DNA from: Artemisia argyi
Taxonomy: Eukaryota > Streptophyta > Magnoliopsida > Asterales > Asteraceae
Assembly (NCBI GenBank): GCA_030686995.1
Contig: CM060708.1
Location: forward strand, 105,563,350-105,627,349
DNA: 64,000 nt
Direction of reading: 5' to 3'
This document shows, piece by piece, positions 33,990 through 46,261 of the stretch (position 1 is the stretch's first letter; every line of letters starts with the position of its first letter). The position numbers were made by a program, and so were the translations under genes. Under the pieces are notes generated by a model. It was given only the letters and a program-made list of their open reading frames with translations, was not told the DNA's origin and did not search any database.

Positions 33990-34457
33990 AATTAATAAGT
34001 AATTAGTAATTAATTAATAATAATTATATAAATAATGTAAAAATTAATTTTAATTTTCCAAAAATTTTCTTTTCTTATTAGGATTGTAAAAATGTAATTT
34101 TCATGTTCATAGGTATTTTATTTCTACAAAACTCGCGTTTTATTTCGTACGTCTACGTAAATTTAAATCAGACGTACACATTTTTAGGTTTTAAACGTTT
34201 CTGGGTTTTCTAAATTTACCGTCTTGTTAATATAGCTTATTTAAGCTAATTCCTTGTATAAATCAGTAGTATAATCATTCACAACCCCTTTCTGTCCAAA
34301 TTCACCCAATCACAAACCCGTTTGGATACCATCCACACCTCGTCGGGACATAACGACCCGGGGAAACACTGTACTTCCACGGAGATTGAGCCTAAGGAGT
34401 TTGACTACATTGACCACATCCGTGGTTGACTTTAGTTGACTGCTTTTGCCTCAATCA
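33990..34457 (+). repeat. Direct repeat copy 2 of 2 (~470 bp)
   Basis: Same order and motifs as 31770-32240, with substitutions and a small duplication (GGTTGACTTTAGTTGACTGC). It ends at the junction with Cop-2 RT. Confidence 0.6.
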
Positions 34458-35108
34458 AGCCTTAAAGGATGAAAGTTGGATTATGGCTATACAAGAAGAA
34501 TTAAATCAATTTAAAACAAATGATGTTTGAGAACTAGTCTCAAATCCTAGGAATGCAACCGTAATAGGAACTAAGTGGGTATTTAGGAATAAACTAGATG
34601 AAAATGGAATAGTAACTAGGAATAAAGCTAGATTAGTCGCCCAAGGTTATAATCAACAAGAGGGAATTGATTATGACGAAACCTATGCTCCTGTAGCTAG
34701 ATTAGAATCCATTAGAATCCTTTTAGCTTATGCCTGCGCCCTAGAATTTAAGTTATACCAAATGCATGTGAAGAGTGCATTCCTCAACGGTTTTATCAAT
34801 GAGGAGGTATATGTAGCACAACCTCCGGGATTCATTGACTTCACAAAACCTAATTATGTTTACAAGCTAAAGAAAGCTTTATATGGTCTTAAGCAAGCTC
34901 CAAAGGCTTGGTATGATAGACTTAAAGCTTTCCTAGTTGAGCATAATTATTCCATGGGAATGGTAGATAACACTCTCTTCACTAAAAGAAGTGACCCAAA
35001 TATTATCATTGTTCAAATATATGTCGATGACATTGTATTTGGATCGACTTATCAGGATATGTGTGATGAATTTGCCAAAATCATGCATGATGAGTTTGAG
35101 ATGAGTAT
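34458..35108 (+). pseudogene. Cop-2 RT, N-terminal part
   Basis: Copia RT starts abruptly at ALKDESWIMA, preceded by unrelated DNA. It contains [39 protein letters not shown] and the YVDD box (35022-35033). Two defects are visible. A TGA at about 34528 replaces the usual Trp of NDVWELV. The first catalytic Asp of [11 protein letters not shown] is His here (34763-34768). The frame stops at the Gyp-1 insertion and continues at 52426. Confidence 0.85.
35104..35108. repeat. Target site duplication AGTAT (left, Gyp-1)
   Basis: AGTAT directly before the Gyp-1 LTR, matched by AGTAT at 52421-52425. Removing one copy and the insertion leaves the Cop-2 RT frame continuous. Confidence 0.9.
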
Positions 35109-35664
35109 TGTAACAATTCACAAATTCAGGTTAATTAATTTTCCCGGAAAATTTCACTATTCACTTTTACTATTCATTTTTCCCGAAAATTTCCCGAAAT
35201 TTGATTTTGTTTCTTGGCCTCGAGTGATAAATCATTTCCATGGCAAATTAAAAGTTTAACTTTCATAAGCTCATTTTCGTGAAAGTTAATAAGGAATTAC
35301 ACGTTTTAGGGTAAAACGTCATTCAAAAATTCTACGCACAACGAAACTCGACCGCGTTAAGTGACCCCGCATCAGAAAAATGTTTGACACACTCATGATT
35401 TATTTGAGAATTAATCGTGAATGTGAAAAACATGACCAAAATAAGCCTCGGCCGTGAAAAACTGGAATTTTCAGTTTTTAAGCGTTTTTACTCAGCCGTA
35501 ACCTTAGCCTATACCTGCACCGTGTTTCTAAGACAATTTGAGTTTTCAACTTATTAGAAAAATTCAACATATTTTTCCCTCCTCTTTTGACCAAAAATCA
35601 TTCCTTGATTTTATAAGTCATTCCTTGATTTTTAGGCTTACGGTTTGATGTCTAAAAGACATTT
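35109..35664 (+). repeat. Gyp-1 5' LTR, first segment
   Basis: Begins TGTAACAATTCACAAATTCAGG and includes ACTATTCA repeats. It is interrupted by Gyp-2 after CATTT (35660-35664) and continues at 43362. It matches 48984-49522. Confidence 0.9.
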
Positions 35665-36952
35665 TGTAACAATTCACATTTTTCAGGATAATTACCATTT
35701 CCGGAAAATTTCACTATTCACTTTTACTATTCATTTTCCCGAAAATTTTCCCGAAATTTGATTTTTATTTCTTGGGCTCAAGTGATAAATCATTTCCATG
35801 GCAAATTAAAAGTTTGACATTCATAAGCTCATTTTCGTGACAGTTATTAAGGAATTACACGGAATTACGAGTTAAAGTATCCTGGCTCCTCGAACGCTTA
35901 CTAACATGACTTCTGAATTATGTCGGCCCGAACGGTAGTAAACGATATACAAAACATACATGTTTCATGAATCTTTTCTTTCAAGGACTTACAATATACA
36001 TCATACCACATCATGGACTATAATGCAAGATATATATATATATATAGGCACTACTTCATATTCTTTACTCCGATCCTGAGTCGTGACATTCTATTATAGG
36101 TTGCTCGTAGAAACCTTCACGATTCGACCGTTACATTCATTACTTGCTATCTTACTTAAGGTGAGTTCATAGCCCCACTTTCGATTACTTAATTGTTTTA
36201 CAAACCCTTGGGGGGAATACATGCTATTTATAACCGAGCACAATGTTTTTAAATTGTATGCTTACCTGATTGTTTTATTATCACTAAGTACCAGCCTTGC
36301 TAAACCGATATCCTTTATTATGAACCATTTAATCACTAGCAATAGTGAGCGCGAATATTATTAATAGGCCTATTGGGATTGACGAATCCCATTTGTATTG
36401 ACTAAGTTCAAAACAAATGCAATAATATTTGAGATTTAGGTATGTTAGCAAAGTACCTACCGGGATAAATCTGCCGATCGATATTGGTACACGTTAACGT
36501 TATGGTGTCATAAGCTTAGTGTATAATACATGTTCCGGGCGTATAATAACGTAGCCTACCTGTTTTGTTTTCCAAACATTGGTGTGAGCCTATAACTCAC
36601 ACTACCAACATATTGTGTTCAATCGATTTAACAAACTCTATGAATATCACTCAACCTTTGTGTTGACCTCTCAAGCATGTATTTCAGGTTCATGACGATC
36701 AAGGATGGCACGGAAGGACACGGATACTCAAGAGGGCTATAAATTTTATTATCATTCAAAACTCATTTATTATACATTGTAAACATGGAACCAATTGGGA
36801 CCTCATTTTGTAATCTCTGATATTTATATAATTTGAATGATAAATCTTTTAAAACGACTCAATTGGAGTTCGTTTTCTATCATTGTGACTATTGTGCCGT
36901 CGAGTAACACCCAGTTCGAATTCCGCTGCATCCATGAATTGGGGGTGTTACA
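35665..36952 (+). repeat. Gyp-2 5' LTR with ~2.17-kb internal deletion
   Basis: It matches the 3' LTR from its start to the equivalent of 40101, then resumes at the equivalent of 42275. The joint ...GGAATTAC|GAGTTAAAG lies on a 4-bp TTAC shared by both breakpoints. Confidence 0.9.
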
Positions 36953-36955
36953 GAT

Positions 36956-36968
36956 TGGTATCAGAGCC
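36956..36968 (+). other. Gyp-2 primer binding site (initiator tRNA-Met)
   Basis: TGGTATCAGAGCC three bases after the LTR end (GTTACA|GAT). It is a perfect match to the usual initiator-Met PBS. Confidence 0.9.
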
Positions 36969-37178
36969 ATGGTTATAGAGAAACGGGTCTAATTAAGACC
37001 TAAACTATAACCACACATACAAGCAAAAACATTTTTATAGCCTTCCACTCTCCGTGTCTTTCATCCTCCAGACGATTATGAACTTAGTAAGCATGTTATG
37101 CTACACAAACATATTAGTATATTCATATATACCCATTTTGAGCATTTCCCCGAAGATATTTTTATGCTACACAAACAT

Positions 37179-37374
37179 AATTGCATATTGATATATGTAC
37201 CCTAAACATAATTGAGCATTTCCCCGTAAGCATTTTATGCTACATGAACACATATAAGTATATTGATATATACACATTAGGCATTTTATGCTACATGAAC
37301 ACATATAAGTATATTGATATATACACACTAGGCATTTTATGCTACATGAACATATTAGTATATTGATATATAAA
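37179..37374 (+). repeat. 51-bp tandem repeat in the Gyp-2 leader
   Basis: Unit GCATTTTATGCTACATGAAC... starts at 37230, 37281 and 37332 (51-bp spacing), with a degenerate copy before. Gyp-1 has fewer copies near 46530-46620. Confidence 0.75.
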
Positions 37375-37495
37375 CTCGGTTTATTTTCAATCATTTATCT
37401 AAACAATGGACTAAACATATCTGTGTATGCCTATTCTAAGGCATTTCGGCACAGCCACACTCTCCCAATCATGTTCCTACTCCAACATTATATGT

Positions 37496-37872
37496 CCAAG
37501 ACATTGTAACTAATTACAATGGTCTCATTCATTTTCCAAGACATTGTGAGATACAATGGTCTTATTCATTTTCTAAGACATTGTGAGATACGATGGTCTC
37601 ATTCATTTTCCAAGACATTGTGAGATACAATGGTCTCATTCATTTTCCAAGACATTGTGAGTTACAATGGTCTCATTCATTTTCCAAGACATTGTGAGAT
37701 ACAATGGTCTCATTCATTTTCCAAGACATTGTGAGATACAATGGTCTCATTCATTTTCCAAGACATTGTGAGATACAATGGTCTCATTCATTTTCTAAGA
37801 CATTGTGAGATGCAATGGTCTCATTCATTTTCCAAGACATTGTATGATACAATGGTCTTAATCATTTCTCAA
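37496..37872 (+). repeat. 37-bp palindromic tandem array, about 10 units (Gyp-2)
   Basis: Unit CCAAGACATTGTGAGATACA then ATGGTCTCATTCATTTT. Each unit contains the inverted pair CATTGT/ACAATG. Four diverged copies follow to about 38010. Gyp-1 has only three units (46749-46863). Confidence 0.9.
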
Positions 37873-37996
37873 ATGTTTTGAGTCACACAACGGTTTAACC
37901 TACTTTCCAGACATTGTGAATTGCACAATGGTCTAACCTACTTCCCAGACATTGTGAATTACACAATGGTCTAACCTACTTCCGAGACTTTGTGTT

Positions 37997-38343
37997 TTGT
38001 GCAAATGGTCTCTAGAATTATTCCATCACATCATCAATATCATTTCTTATGATATCAAAAACCCGTCACAATCTATCGATTCCAAAACAAGAAATATGAG
38101 ATTTCTAAAGGACAAACTAATCCATCGTCGACAAAAGCTGAACTTTCTCTACATTCATCAAAGTTTTCTTATGAAACCTTCATTATTAAAAGTTCGTGAT
38201 CCTGGCCAAGTATGTTCTATTTTAGAACTACTTAAAACTTCCTTTCCATACGTATCTACCCTTACTACCTTCTATGCAATGGAATATGAAAACATACGTT
38301 ATAAGTCTTGTATGGACGGGACTTGCAACTTAAGGATTTGACA
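37997..38343 (+). other. Gyp-2 leader small ORF, shared with Gyp-1
   Basis: A 114-residue frame whose second half (residues about 51-112; SFLMKPSLLKVRDPGQ and following) is nearly the same in the Gyp-1 frame 46946-47290. The first halves differ by a frameshift. No known domain. The similarity may simply reflect recent common descent, so coding status is unproven. Confidence 0.25.
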
Positions 38344-38905
38344 TCGCCTTTGTTTAGTGGACAGTTTCCCGAAAGCAACGGACATATCACAAGTATACCT
38401 AATGTAGGTATTTGGAAATTTTATCGAACCTTGGCTAAATATAGACTAGTCACCTATATTTAACCTAGGGACAGTGGAATATAGTCTGACTAACTATATT
38501 CGACTTAGAATTTTCAAATACTGAGAGTAGTTGTACTAGGGTTATGTTTAGGTTGATTTCCTACATGAACTCGATAAACCACCAGAATACATTAAAACAA
38601 TCTAGAGACACAATAATGTCTTACCACTCAGCGAAATCTTAACACCTTATTTGTGTTACCTAATTTCATTCTTGAAATTTTTCATTTATGAGATAATCCG
38701 AACTACTATCTTAGGATAGTTATCAATTATTCTCTTCATCCTGTAGAAGTACTATCCTGTTTAGGTCCTAAGGATACCATTCCATCATAAACTTTTAAAA
38801 TCTCTTAAGATTTTTTTTAAAGCAAACTTAACATCTATACCTAAGAGTATTAATGTTAAGCATACACTACACACTTTTGTTCATCAACATATCATAACAT
38901 TATCT

Positions 38906-39880
38906 TCACAACCGTTGGAACCACAAGCTCATTAACAGATTTTGATGCACTTTTAAAGCTCAAATCATCCTTAGTTACACCACAAGCACCCTTATCAGCT
39001 TTACAAGATTGAATATTCATCTTGTACTTTTGGAACACCGGTATCATCTCGTAATACACTACCTTGTAACTCACCGGCTAAGTATGAATGTTGTGTCGGG
39101 AATTCTTGAGTAGGATGATTTATAATATCCTTATTTGAATGGATTGGGATGCCTTTTCATTTAAATAAAGAAATTATAAATCATCGAACCATACGTTTAT
39201 ATTCCTTTAGTTACATTGTTTGGGATGCCTCTCTATGTAAATAAAGAATTATAAACAAGTGGGCTTAATTATATCCGAAATAACATAAGTATGAAGTCAA
39301 TAAACACTAGATACAACAACAGATTACCTACTGGGCTATGATTGCAACAACTATCCCAATTTCCATTAGTACGAGATTTACTTTTGGTTTTCATAATGAT
39401 AGTGCAATAACAAACAAACTCATTGCGAGGCCATGTAACCATATGCATGTGCAGTCGTGCCAAACTCATTGCGGAGCCATGTAGCCATATGCATGGGCAG
39501 CCGTACAATTAAAACAGGACTTGGTCCAACCACATGTTCAACGCTTATTCCATGATTCGATTCTTATATCAATTGCTATTGATACTTGACAAACTATATC
39601 AATTTCCATTTTGATATTTAACTATATCAATTTCTGTACAACTACTATATCAATTTCTATTAATAATCGACTGCTATATCAATTTTCTTTGATATTCGAC
39701 TATTATATGGATCTCTACTGATATTCAACCATGTTATCAATCTCTATTGACACACCATATTCTGAGACAAATCAAACTACATCACTAGTAATTCCAGACT
39801 TTGGTCCTCACAAGTAACCACACATCTTTATCGATACCACTCCAACATATGACACACATAGAACTTCGGGACGAAGTTCC
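38906..39880 (+). other. Gyp-2 segment unrelated to Gyp-1
   Basis: Where Gyp-1 has integrase sequence, Gyp-2 holds about 1 kb of other DNA. It contains a 46-bp tandem duplication (39415-39506, unit with CATTGCG..GCCATGTA) and a degenerate array of ATATCAATTTCTATTGATATT-like units (39560-39760). A minus-strand stretch at 38892-39074 is open but not recognisable. Confidence 0.6.
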
Positions 39881-39897
39881 CCGTAAGGGGTAGAGAC
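39876..39897 (+). other. Gyp-2 polypurine tract
   Basis: GTAAGGGGTAGAGAC directly before the 3' LTR, preceded by the lineage's CTTCGGGACGAAGTT inverted repeat (39867-39881). The same pair precedes the Gyp-1 3' LTR. Confidence 0.75.
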
Positions 39898-42800
39898 TGT
39901 AACAATTCACATTTTTCAGGATAATTACCATTTCCGGAAAATTTCACTATTCACTTTTACTATTCATTTTCCCGAAAATTTTCCCGAAATTTGATTTTTA
40001 TTTCTTGGGCTCAAGTGATAAATCATTTCCATGGCAAATTAAAAGTTTGACATTCATAAGCTCATTTTCGTGAAAGTTATTAAGGAATTACACGGAATTA
40101 CACGTTTTAGGGTAAAACGTCAATCAGAAATTCTACGCACAACGAAATTCAACCCCGTCAGGTGACCCCACATCAGTAAAATATTTTACACACTCATGAT
40201 TTATTTGAGAATTAATCGTGACTGAGAAAAATATGACCAAAAACTTCCCAGCAGGTCACCCAAGCCTGTACTACTCTCGCATGAGCACGCTTAACCGTTT
40301 GGGCGATTAACCGTTAGACCACAAAACGCGTTTCTAAGAATATTTGAGTTTTCAACTTCTTAGAAAAAGTCAACATATTCTTTCCCTCCTCCATTGACCA
40401 AAAATCATCCCTTGATGTTATAAGTCATTTCGTGATTTTTAGGCTTACGGTTTGATGTCTAAAAGACATTTAATACCAACCGACACTAGACTGAGCTCAG
40501 TCTAGACATTATAAGTCATTTTAAATCATTTTTATCACATTAGAAAAGTAACATTTTACTTTTCTCAATTTTACGCAATATTCGTACGTTTTACGTATTA
40601 CGCGTTTTAGACCCGTGTTTCCAGTTTTTAGCAGGGTTTTACACCCAAATGGAACCTACCACTCATTTTATATTTTATTATGGAACTTATTGACATGTTT
40701 ATCAATACTTTCAAATTCCATAATTTTACGACACCCGGTTTTATGTTTTGAGGCGTAACAACTTACGGTTTGCATTTTTCGGAGTCAAAACACACTAGAT
40801 ATCTTGGATAATATCATCCAAAGTCCAACCCTTGTTCTCCAAGGTCTTGAAACCGCCACTAAGGGGGGGGGGGGGCATTCACACTATGTGGCTCAATCTC
40901 ATGCTAGGAGGCCTTAGATGAGAACATGTGTAGAACTTGGTGAACAAGTGTTGACAAGTCAAAGGAAGTAACCTCCTTAAGACCCTATATAAGCCCTCTC
41001 CCCCCCTTCTTGTGCCGTGCATCCCCAAACCCCATAACCATTCCATCCTTTGCTCATTTCCTTCCAATTTCTTGCAAGGTTCAAGTGATTCTTCAAGGTT
41101 GAAACCCTAGTTTCTTTTAGATAATCAAAACACTTCCATAACCTCATATACTTGGTGATTTCTCTTGAGTTTGAATCCACTCAAGTCACCTAAACCTTCA
41201 TCATCCATCTTTCAAGAATACCAAGGGTAGAAAGATTGCATGAAGTGAAAAAGGGTTGAAGCAAGTCTATCAAAGTCTTATCCTTACATGTTAACTTCCT
41301 TTCATCTTTGATAGCCAAAAGTTGTGAGCCAAACCCTAACTTGATTCTTGTTAAATAATCATGTTCATGTTATTTACATATCATTTATGCTATATTATGT
41401 CTTGTATTAATGTCCATGATGTATAAAAGTGAGCAAAACAAGTTATTGTTATTGATTGTTACAACAAGTTACTAAAACAAGTAAACTAATGAAATTCTTG
41501 GTAAGACCTGATCAAAATGGTAAAAATATGATATTTGATTATTACATATTGTGGTAGAGGACCTAACAAGGAAACCATAGCAATTTGAACCACCCAAAAC
41601 GAGTATACGAGTCAAAAGTTACGCCCATTTGAAATTACCAAAGTTTCCGGCAAAACTGCCAAATACCATTCTGATCAAATTTGGGTTTTGAAAGTCCCAC
41701 TTCTGGTCCGATTCATCAAAAAGTTAAAACACGAAAGTTGTCCGAAGCGATGTTTTCGTTCAGGAACAAAGAAGCTCGAGACCTAAAAACACTTTCCAAG
41801 TGATAAAATTCTTCAAATTCTAAACAGCCCATTTTTAGGCGAAAGTCACAAGATTATGGTTATACTTTGAAAGGAACAAGAGGTCTTATGACCTATAATC
41901 AAGACCACAACCATGGCTAGAGCCAAGGTGGTGTCTCATGACCTTGAAACAAGGACCAAAGGTCATGGCTAGGCCATGACGAAATGACCATAACAACTTA
42001 CATAGGCGATAACATGAACAAGCAATTTGGATCTACTTCACTTAAAAGGAAACCATGAGATTTTACCAAGAGAAAATGGTCATTCAAGACTTATGAAACT
42101 ACCCCTAATAACAATCTTCATGTACAAATAAACTCTCCTAAGTTTATTCAAATATCGGACATGTAACTTTCGGATCAAAACTTATATCTATATATTTCAT
42201 CAACTACTACAATAGTAGGGAGCCTCATGTGAGGAGTTCATTATGTAAGCCGTCGAGTTGAGTTGTGGATTTACGAGTTAAAGTGTCCTGGCTCCTCGAA
42301 CGCTTACTAACATGACTTCTGAATTATGTCGGCCCGAACAGTAGTAAACGATATACAAAACATACATGTTTCATGAATCTTTTCTTTCAAGGACTTACAA
42401 TATACATCATACCACATCATGGACTATAATGCAAGATATATATATATATAGGCACTACTTCATATTCTTTACTCCGATCCTGAGTCGTGACATTCTATTA
42501 TAGGTTGCTCGTAGAAACCTTCACGATTCGACCGTTACATTCATTACTTGCTATCTTACTTAAGGTGAGTTCATAGCCCCACTTTCGATTACTTAATTGT
42601 TTTACAAACCCTTGGGGGGAATACATGCTATTTATAACCGAGCACAATGTTTTTAAATTGTATGCTTACCTGATTGTTTTATTATCACTAAGTACCAGCC
42701 TTGCTAAACCGATATCCTTTATTATGAACCATTTAATCACTAGCAATAGTGAGCGCGAATATTATTAATAGGCCTATTGGGATTGACGAATCCCATTTGT

Positions 42801-43356
42801 ATTGACTAAGTTCAAAACAAATGCAATAATATTTGAGATTTAGGTATGTTAGCAAAGTACCTACCGGGATAAGTCTGCCGATCGATATTGGTACACGTTA
42901 ACGTTATGGTGTCATAAGCTTAGTGTATAATACATGTTCCGGGCGTATAATAACGTAGCCTACCTGTTTTGTTTTCCAAACATTGGTGTGAGCCTATAAC
43001 TCACACTACCAACATATTGTGTTCAATCGATTTAACAAACTCTATGAATATCACTCAACCTTTGTGTTGACCTCTCAAGCATGTATTTCAGGTTCATGAC
43101 GATCAAGGATGGCACGGAAGGACACGGATACTCAAGAGGGCTATAAATTTTATTATCATTCAAAACTCATTTATTATACATTGTAAACATGGAACCAATT
43201 GGGACCTCATTTTGTAATCTCTGATATTTATATAATTTGAATGATAAATCTTTTAAAACGACTCAATTGGAGTTCGTTTTCTATCATTGTGACTATTGTG
43301 CCGTCGAGTAACACCCAGTTCGAATTCCGCTGCATCCATGAATTGGGGGTGTTACA
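39898..43356 (+). repeat. Gyp-2 3' LTR, full length (3459 bp)
   Basis: TGTAACAATTCACATTTTTC...GGGTGTTACA. It contains the 5S-like block at 40243-40297 that Gyp-1 LTRs lack, and a G-run at 40865-40874. Confidence 0.9.
40243..40297 (-). other. 5S rRNA-derived segment inside the Gyp-2 3' LTR
   Basis: The minus strand reads GGTTAAGCGTGCT..GCGAGAGTAGTAC....TGGGTGACCT.CTGGGAAGT. This matches the 3' half of plant 5S rRNA with a few differences. It spans the A box, intermediate element and C box of the RNA polymerase III promoter. The first ~50 bases of 5S rRNA are missing, so it is not a 5S gene. Neighbouring minus-strand GTGGTCTAACGGTTAA (40306-40321) looks like a tRNA A box, but that is weaker. 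Confidence 0.7.
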
Positions 43357-43361
43357 CATTT
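43357..43361. repeat. Target site duplication CATTT (right, Gyp-2)
   Basis: Matches CATTT at 35660-35664. The Gyp-1 LTR continues immediately after it (AATACTAACCGACACTAG). Confidence 0.9.
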
Positions 43362-46258
43362 AATACTAACCGACACTAGACTGAGCCCAGTCTAGACATT
43401 ATAAGTCATTTTAAATCATATTTATCCTATTAGAAAAGTAACATTTTACTTTTCTCAATTTTACGCAATATTCGTACGTTTTACGTATTACGCGTTTTAG
43501 ACCCGTGTTTCCAGTTTTTAGCAGGGTTTTACTACCCCAATGGAACCTACCACTCATTTTATATTTTATTATGGAGTATTTTGACATGTTTAACCATTAT
43601 TCCAAGTTTCGTATTTTTACGATACCCGGTTTTACGTTTTGAGGCTTAATCATTTACGGTTAGCAATTTACGGGGTCAAAACTAGTCACATAAGTAGGAT
43701 AATATCATCAAAAGTCCACACCTTGTTCCCCAAGCATATGAACCGACTTAGGGGGGGGGATTCAGCCCCTAGGTGGCTTAATCCCATGCTTTAAGCCTTA
43801 AGATGTGAACATGTGTTCAACTTGGTGAGCAAGTGTTGACAAGTCAACATAACTAACCTCCTCAAGACCTTATTTAAGCCTCTCCTTCCCCTCCTTGGTC
43901 ATTCCAACGTCCCACACACCACAACACTTCACATTTAGTTTATTTCTTCCAAATTATAGCGTGGTTCAAGTGAAAGTTCAAGGTAGAAACCCTAGTTTGA
44001 TCTTAGGTTACCAAAACACTTCCATAACCACATATACTTGGTGATTTCTATTGAGTTATAATCCACTCAAGTCACCTCAACCTTCATCATCCATCTTTCA
44101 AGATTACAAGGGTAGAAAGATTGCATGAAGTGAAGTGGGTTGAAGCAAGTCTATCAAAATCCTATCCTTACATGTTAACTTCCTTTCATCTTTGAAAGCC
44201 AAAAGTTGTGAGCCAAACCCTAACATGCTTCTTGTTAATTAATCATGTTCATATCATTTACATGTTATTCTTGCTATATTATGTCTTGTATAAATGTCCA
44301 TGATGTATAAAAATGATTAAAACATGTTGTTGTAATTGATTGTTAAGATAAGTTACTAAAACAAGTAAACTAGTGACTTTCTTGGTAAGACCTGATCAAA
44401 ATGGTAAAAATATGATGTTGGATCATTACATATTACAGTAGAGGACTTAACAAGGAAACCATAGCAATTTGAACCACCTAAAACGAGTATACGAGTCAAA
44501 AGTTACGCCCATTTGAAGTTACCAAAGATTTCCGGCAAAACTGCCTAAACCACACTGTTTTGCATTCTGACTTTTTGAAAGTCATACTTCTGGTCCGATT
44601 CATCAAAAAATTAAAACACGAAAGTTGTCCGGAACGACGTTTTCGTTCAGGCAAAGAAGTTCGAGCCCTGAAAACGCTTTCCGAGTGATAATTTCTTCAA
44701 ATTCTTAACAGCCCATTTTTAGACCAAAGTCATTACATATAGGTTATGGTTTATGAAGACCAAAGGGGTCTTATGACCTAGAATCAAGACCACAACCATG
44801 GCTAGAGCCAAGGTTGAGTCTCAAGACCTTGGAACAATGACCAAAGGTCATGGCAAGGCCATGACGAAATGACCATGTAAGCTTACTTAGGCGTAAACAT
44901 GAAACAAGGAATTGGCGATAATTTGAACAAGCAATTTGGATCTACTTCACTTAAAAGGAACCATGAGATATTACAAAGAGAAAATGGTCATACAAGACTT
45001 TTGAAACTACCTATAATAACAATCTTCATGTACTAATAAACTTTCCTAAACTTATTCAAATATCGGACATGTAACTTTTCGGATCAAAACTTATATCTAT
45101 ATATTTTATCAACTACTACAATAGTAGGGAGTCTCATGTGAGGAGTTCATTATGTAAGCCGTCGAGATGAGTTGTGGATTTACGAGTTAAAGTGTCCTGG
45201 CTCCTCGAACGCTTACTAACATGACTTCTGAATTATGTCGGCCCGAACGGTAGTAAACGATATATAAGACATACATGTTTCATGAATCATTACTTTCAAA
45301 GACTTACACTATACATCATACCACATCATGGACTAAATGCAAGATATATATATAGGCACTACTTCATATTCTTTACTCAAATCCTAAGTTACAACAATTA
45401 TTCTAGGTTGCTCGTAGAAGTTCTTACGGCATATCCATCATTCTCATTATACATCATCCAACTCAAGGTGAGTTCATAGCCCCACTTTCCATTACTTAAT
45501 TGTTTTACAAACCCTTGGGGGGAATACATGCTATTTTTAACCGAGCACAATGTTTTTAAATTGTATGCTTGCCTGATTGTTTCATTATCACTAAGTACCA
45601 GCCTTGCTAAACCGAGATCCCTTATTATGAATTATTAATCACTAGCAATAGTGAGCGCAAATATTGTGAATAGGCCTATTGGGATTGACGAATCCCATTT
45701 GTATTGACTAAGTTCAAACAAATGCATTAATATTTGAGATTTAGGTATGTTAGCAAAGTACCTACCGGGATAAATCTGCCGATCGATATTGGTACACGTT
45801 AACATTTTGGTGTCATAAGCTTAGTGTATAATACATTTTATGGGCGTATAATAACGTAGCCTGCCTGTTTTGTTTTCCAAACATTGGTGTGAGTCCATAG
45901 CTCACACTACCAACATATTGTGTTCAAACGATTTAACAAACTCTATGAATATCACTCAACCTTTGTGTTGACCTCTCAAGCATGTATTTCAGGTTCATGA
46001 CGATCAAGGATGGCACGGAATGGCACGGATACTCAAGAGGGCTATAAATTTTATTATCATTCGAAAACTCACTAAATGTGATTTGTAAACATGGAACCAA
46101 TTGGGACCTCATTTTGTAATCTCTGATATTTATACAATTTGAATGATAAATCTTTTAAAACGACTCAATTGGAGTTCGTTTTCTATTATTGTGACTATTG
46201 TGCCGTCAAGTAACACCCAGTTCGAATTCCGCTGCAACCATGAATTGGGGGTGTTACA
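43362..46258 (+). repeat. Gyp-1 5' LTR, second segment
   Basis: Continues the Gyp-1 5' LTR and matches 49523-52420 almost throughout. It ends GGGGGTGTTACA before the PBS. Confidence 0.9.
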
Positions 46259-46261
46259 GAT

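Larger units (their letters stand above)
31365..34457. other. AT-rich region with no gene; truncated unclassified LTR sequence likely
   Basis: I see no gene. Only the repeat pair described separately and a Pro-rich GC island (32950-33130) stand out. The latter is open in two plus-strand frames but has no recognisable domain. 33370-34060 is extremely AT-rich, with many AATTAATTA runs. The right edge abuts Cop-2 RT, so this block replaced the 5' half of Cop-2. Confidence 0.5.
35665..43356 (+). mobile_element. Gyp-2: gypsy element nested in the Gyp-1 5' LTR
   Basis: A 7692-bp plus-strand element with TSD CATTT (35660-35664, 43357-43361). 5' LTR 35665-36952 (internally deleted), PBS, a 2.9-kb internal region with no gag or pol, PPT and a full-length 3' LTR 39898-43356. 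It is non-autonomous and related to Gyp-1 in LTR and leader. Confidence 0.9.

Noticed and set aside
37496..37872. Regular 37-bp repeats that resemble a CRISPR array
   Set aside because: There are no unique spacers; units are head to tail, in a plant retrotransposon leader. It is a simple tandem array.
40243..40297. Functional 5S rRNA gene
   Set aside because: The first ~50 bases of 5S are missing and several positions differ. It is a derived fragment in an LTR.
45282..45479. ORF repeated identically at 51443-51640
   Set aside because: It lies within the two copies of the same LTR; duplication is due to the LTR pair.
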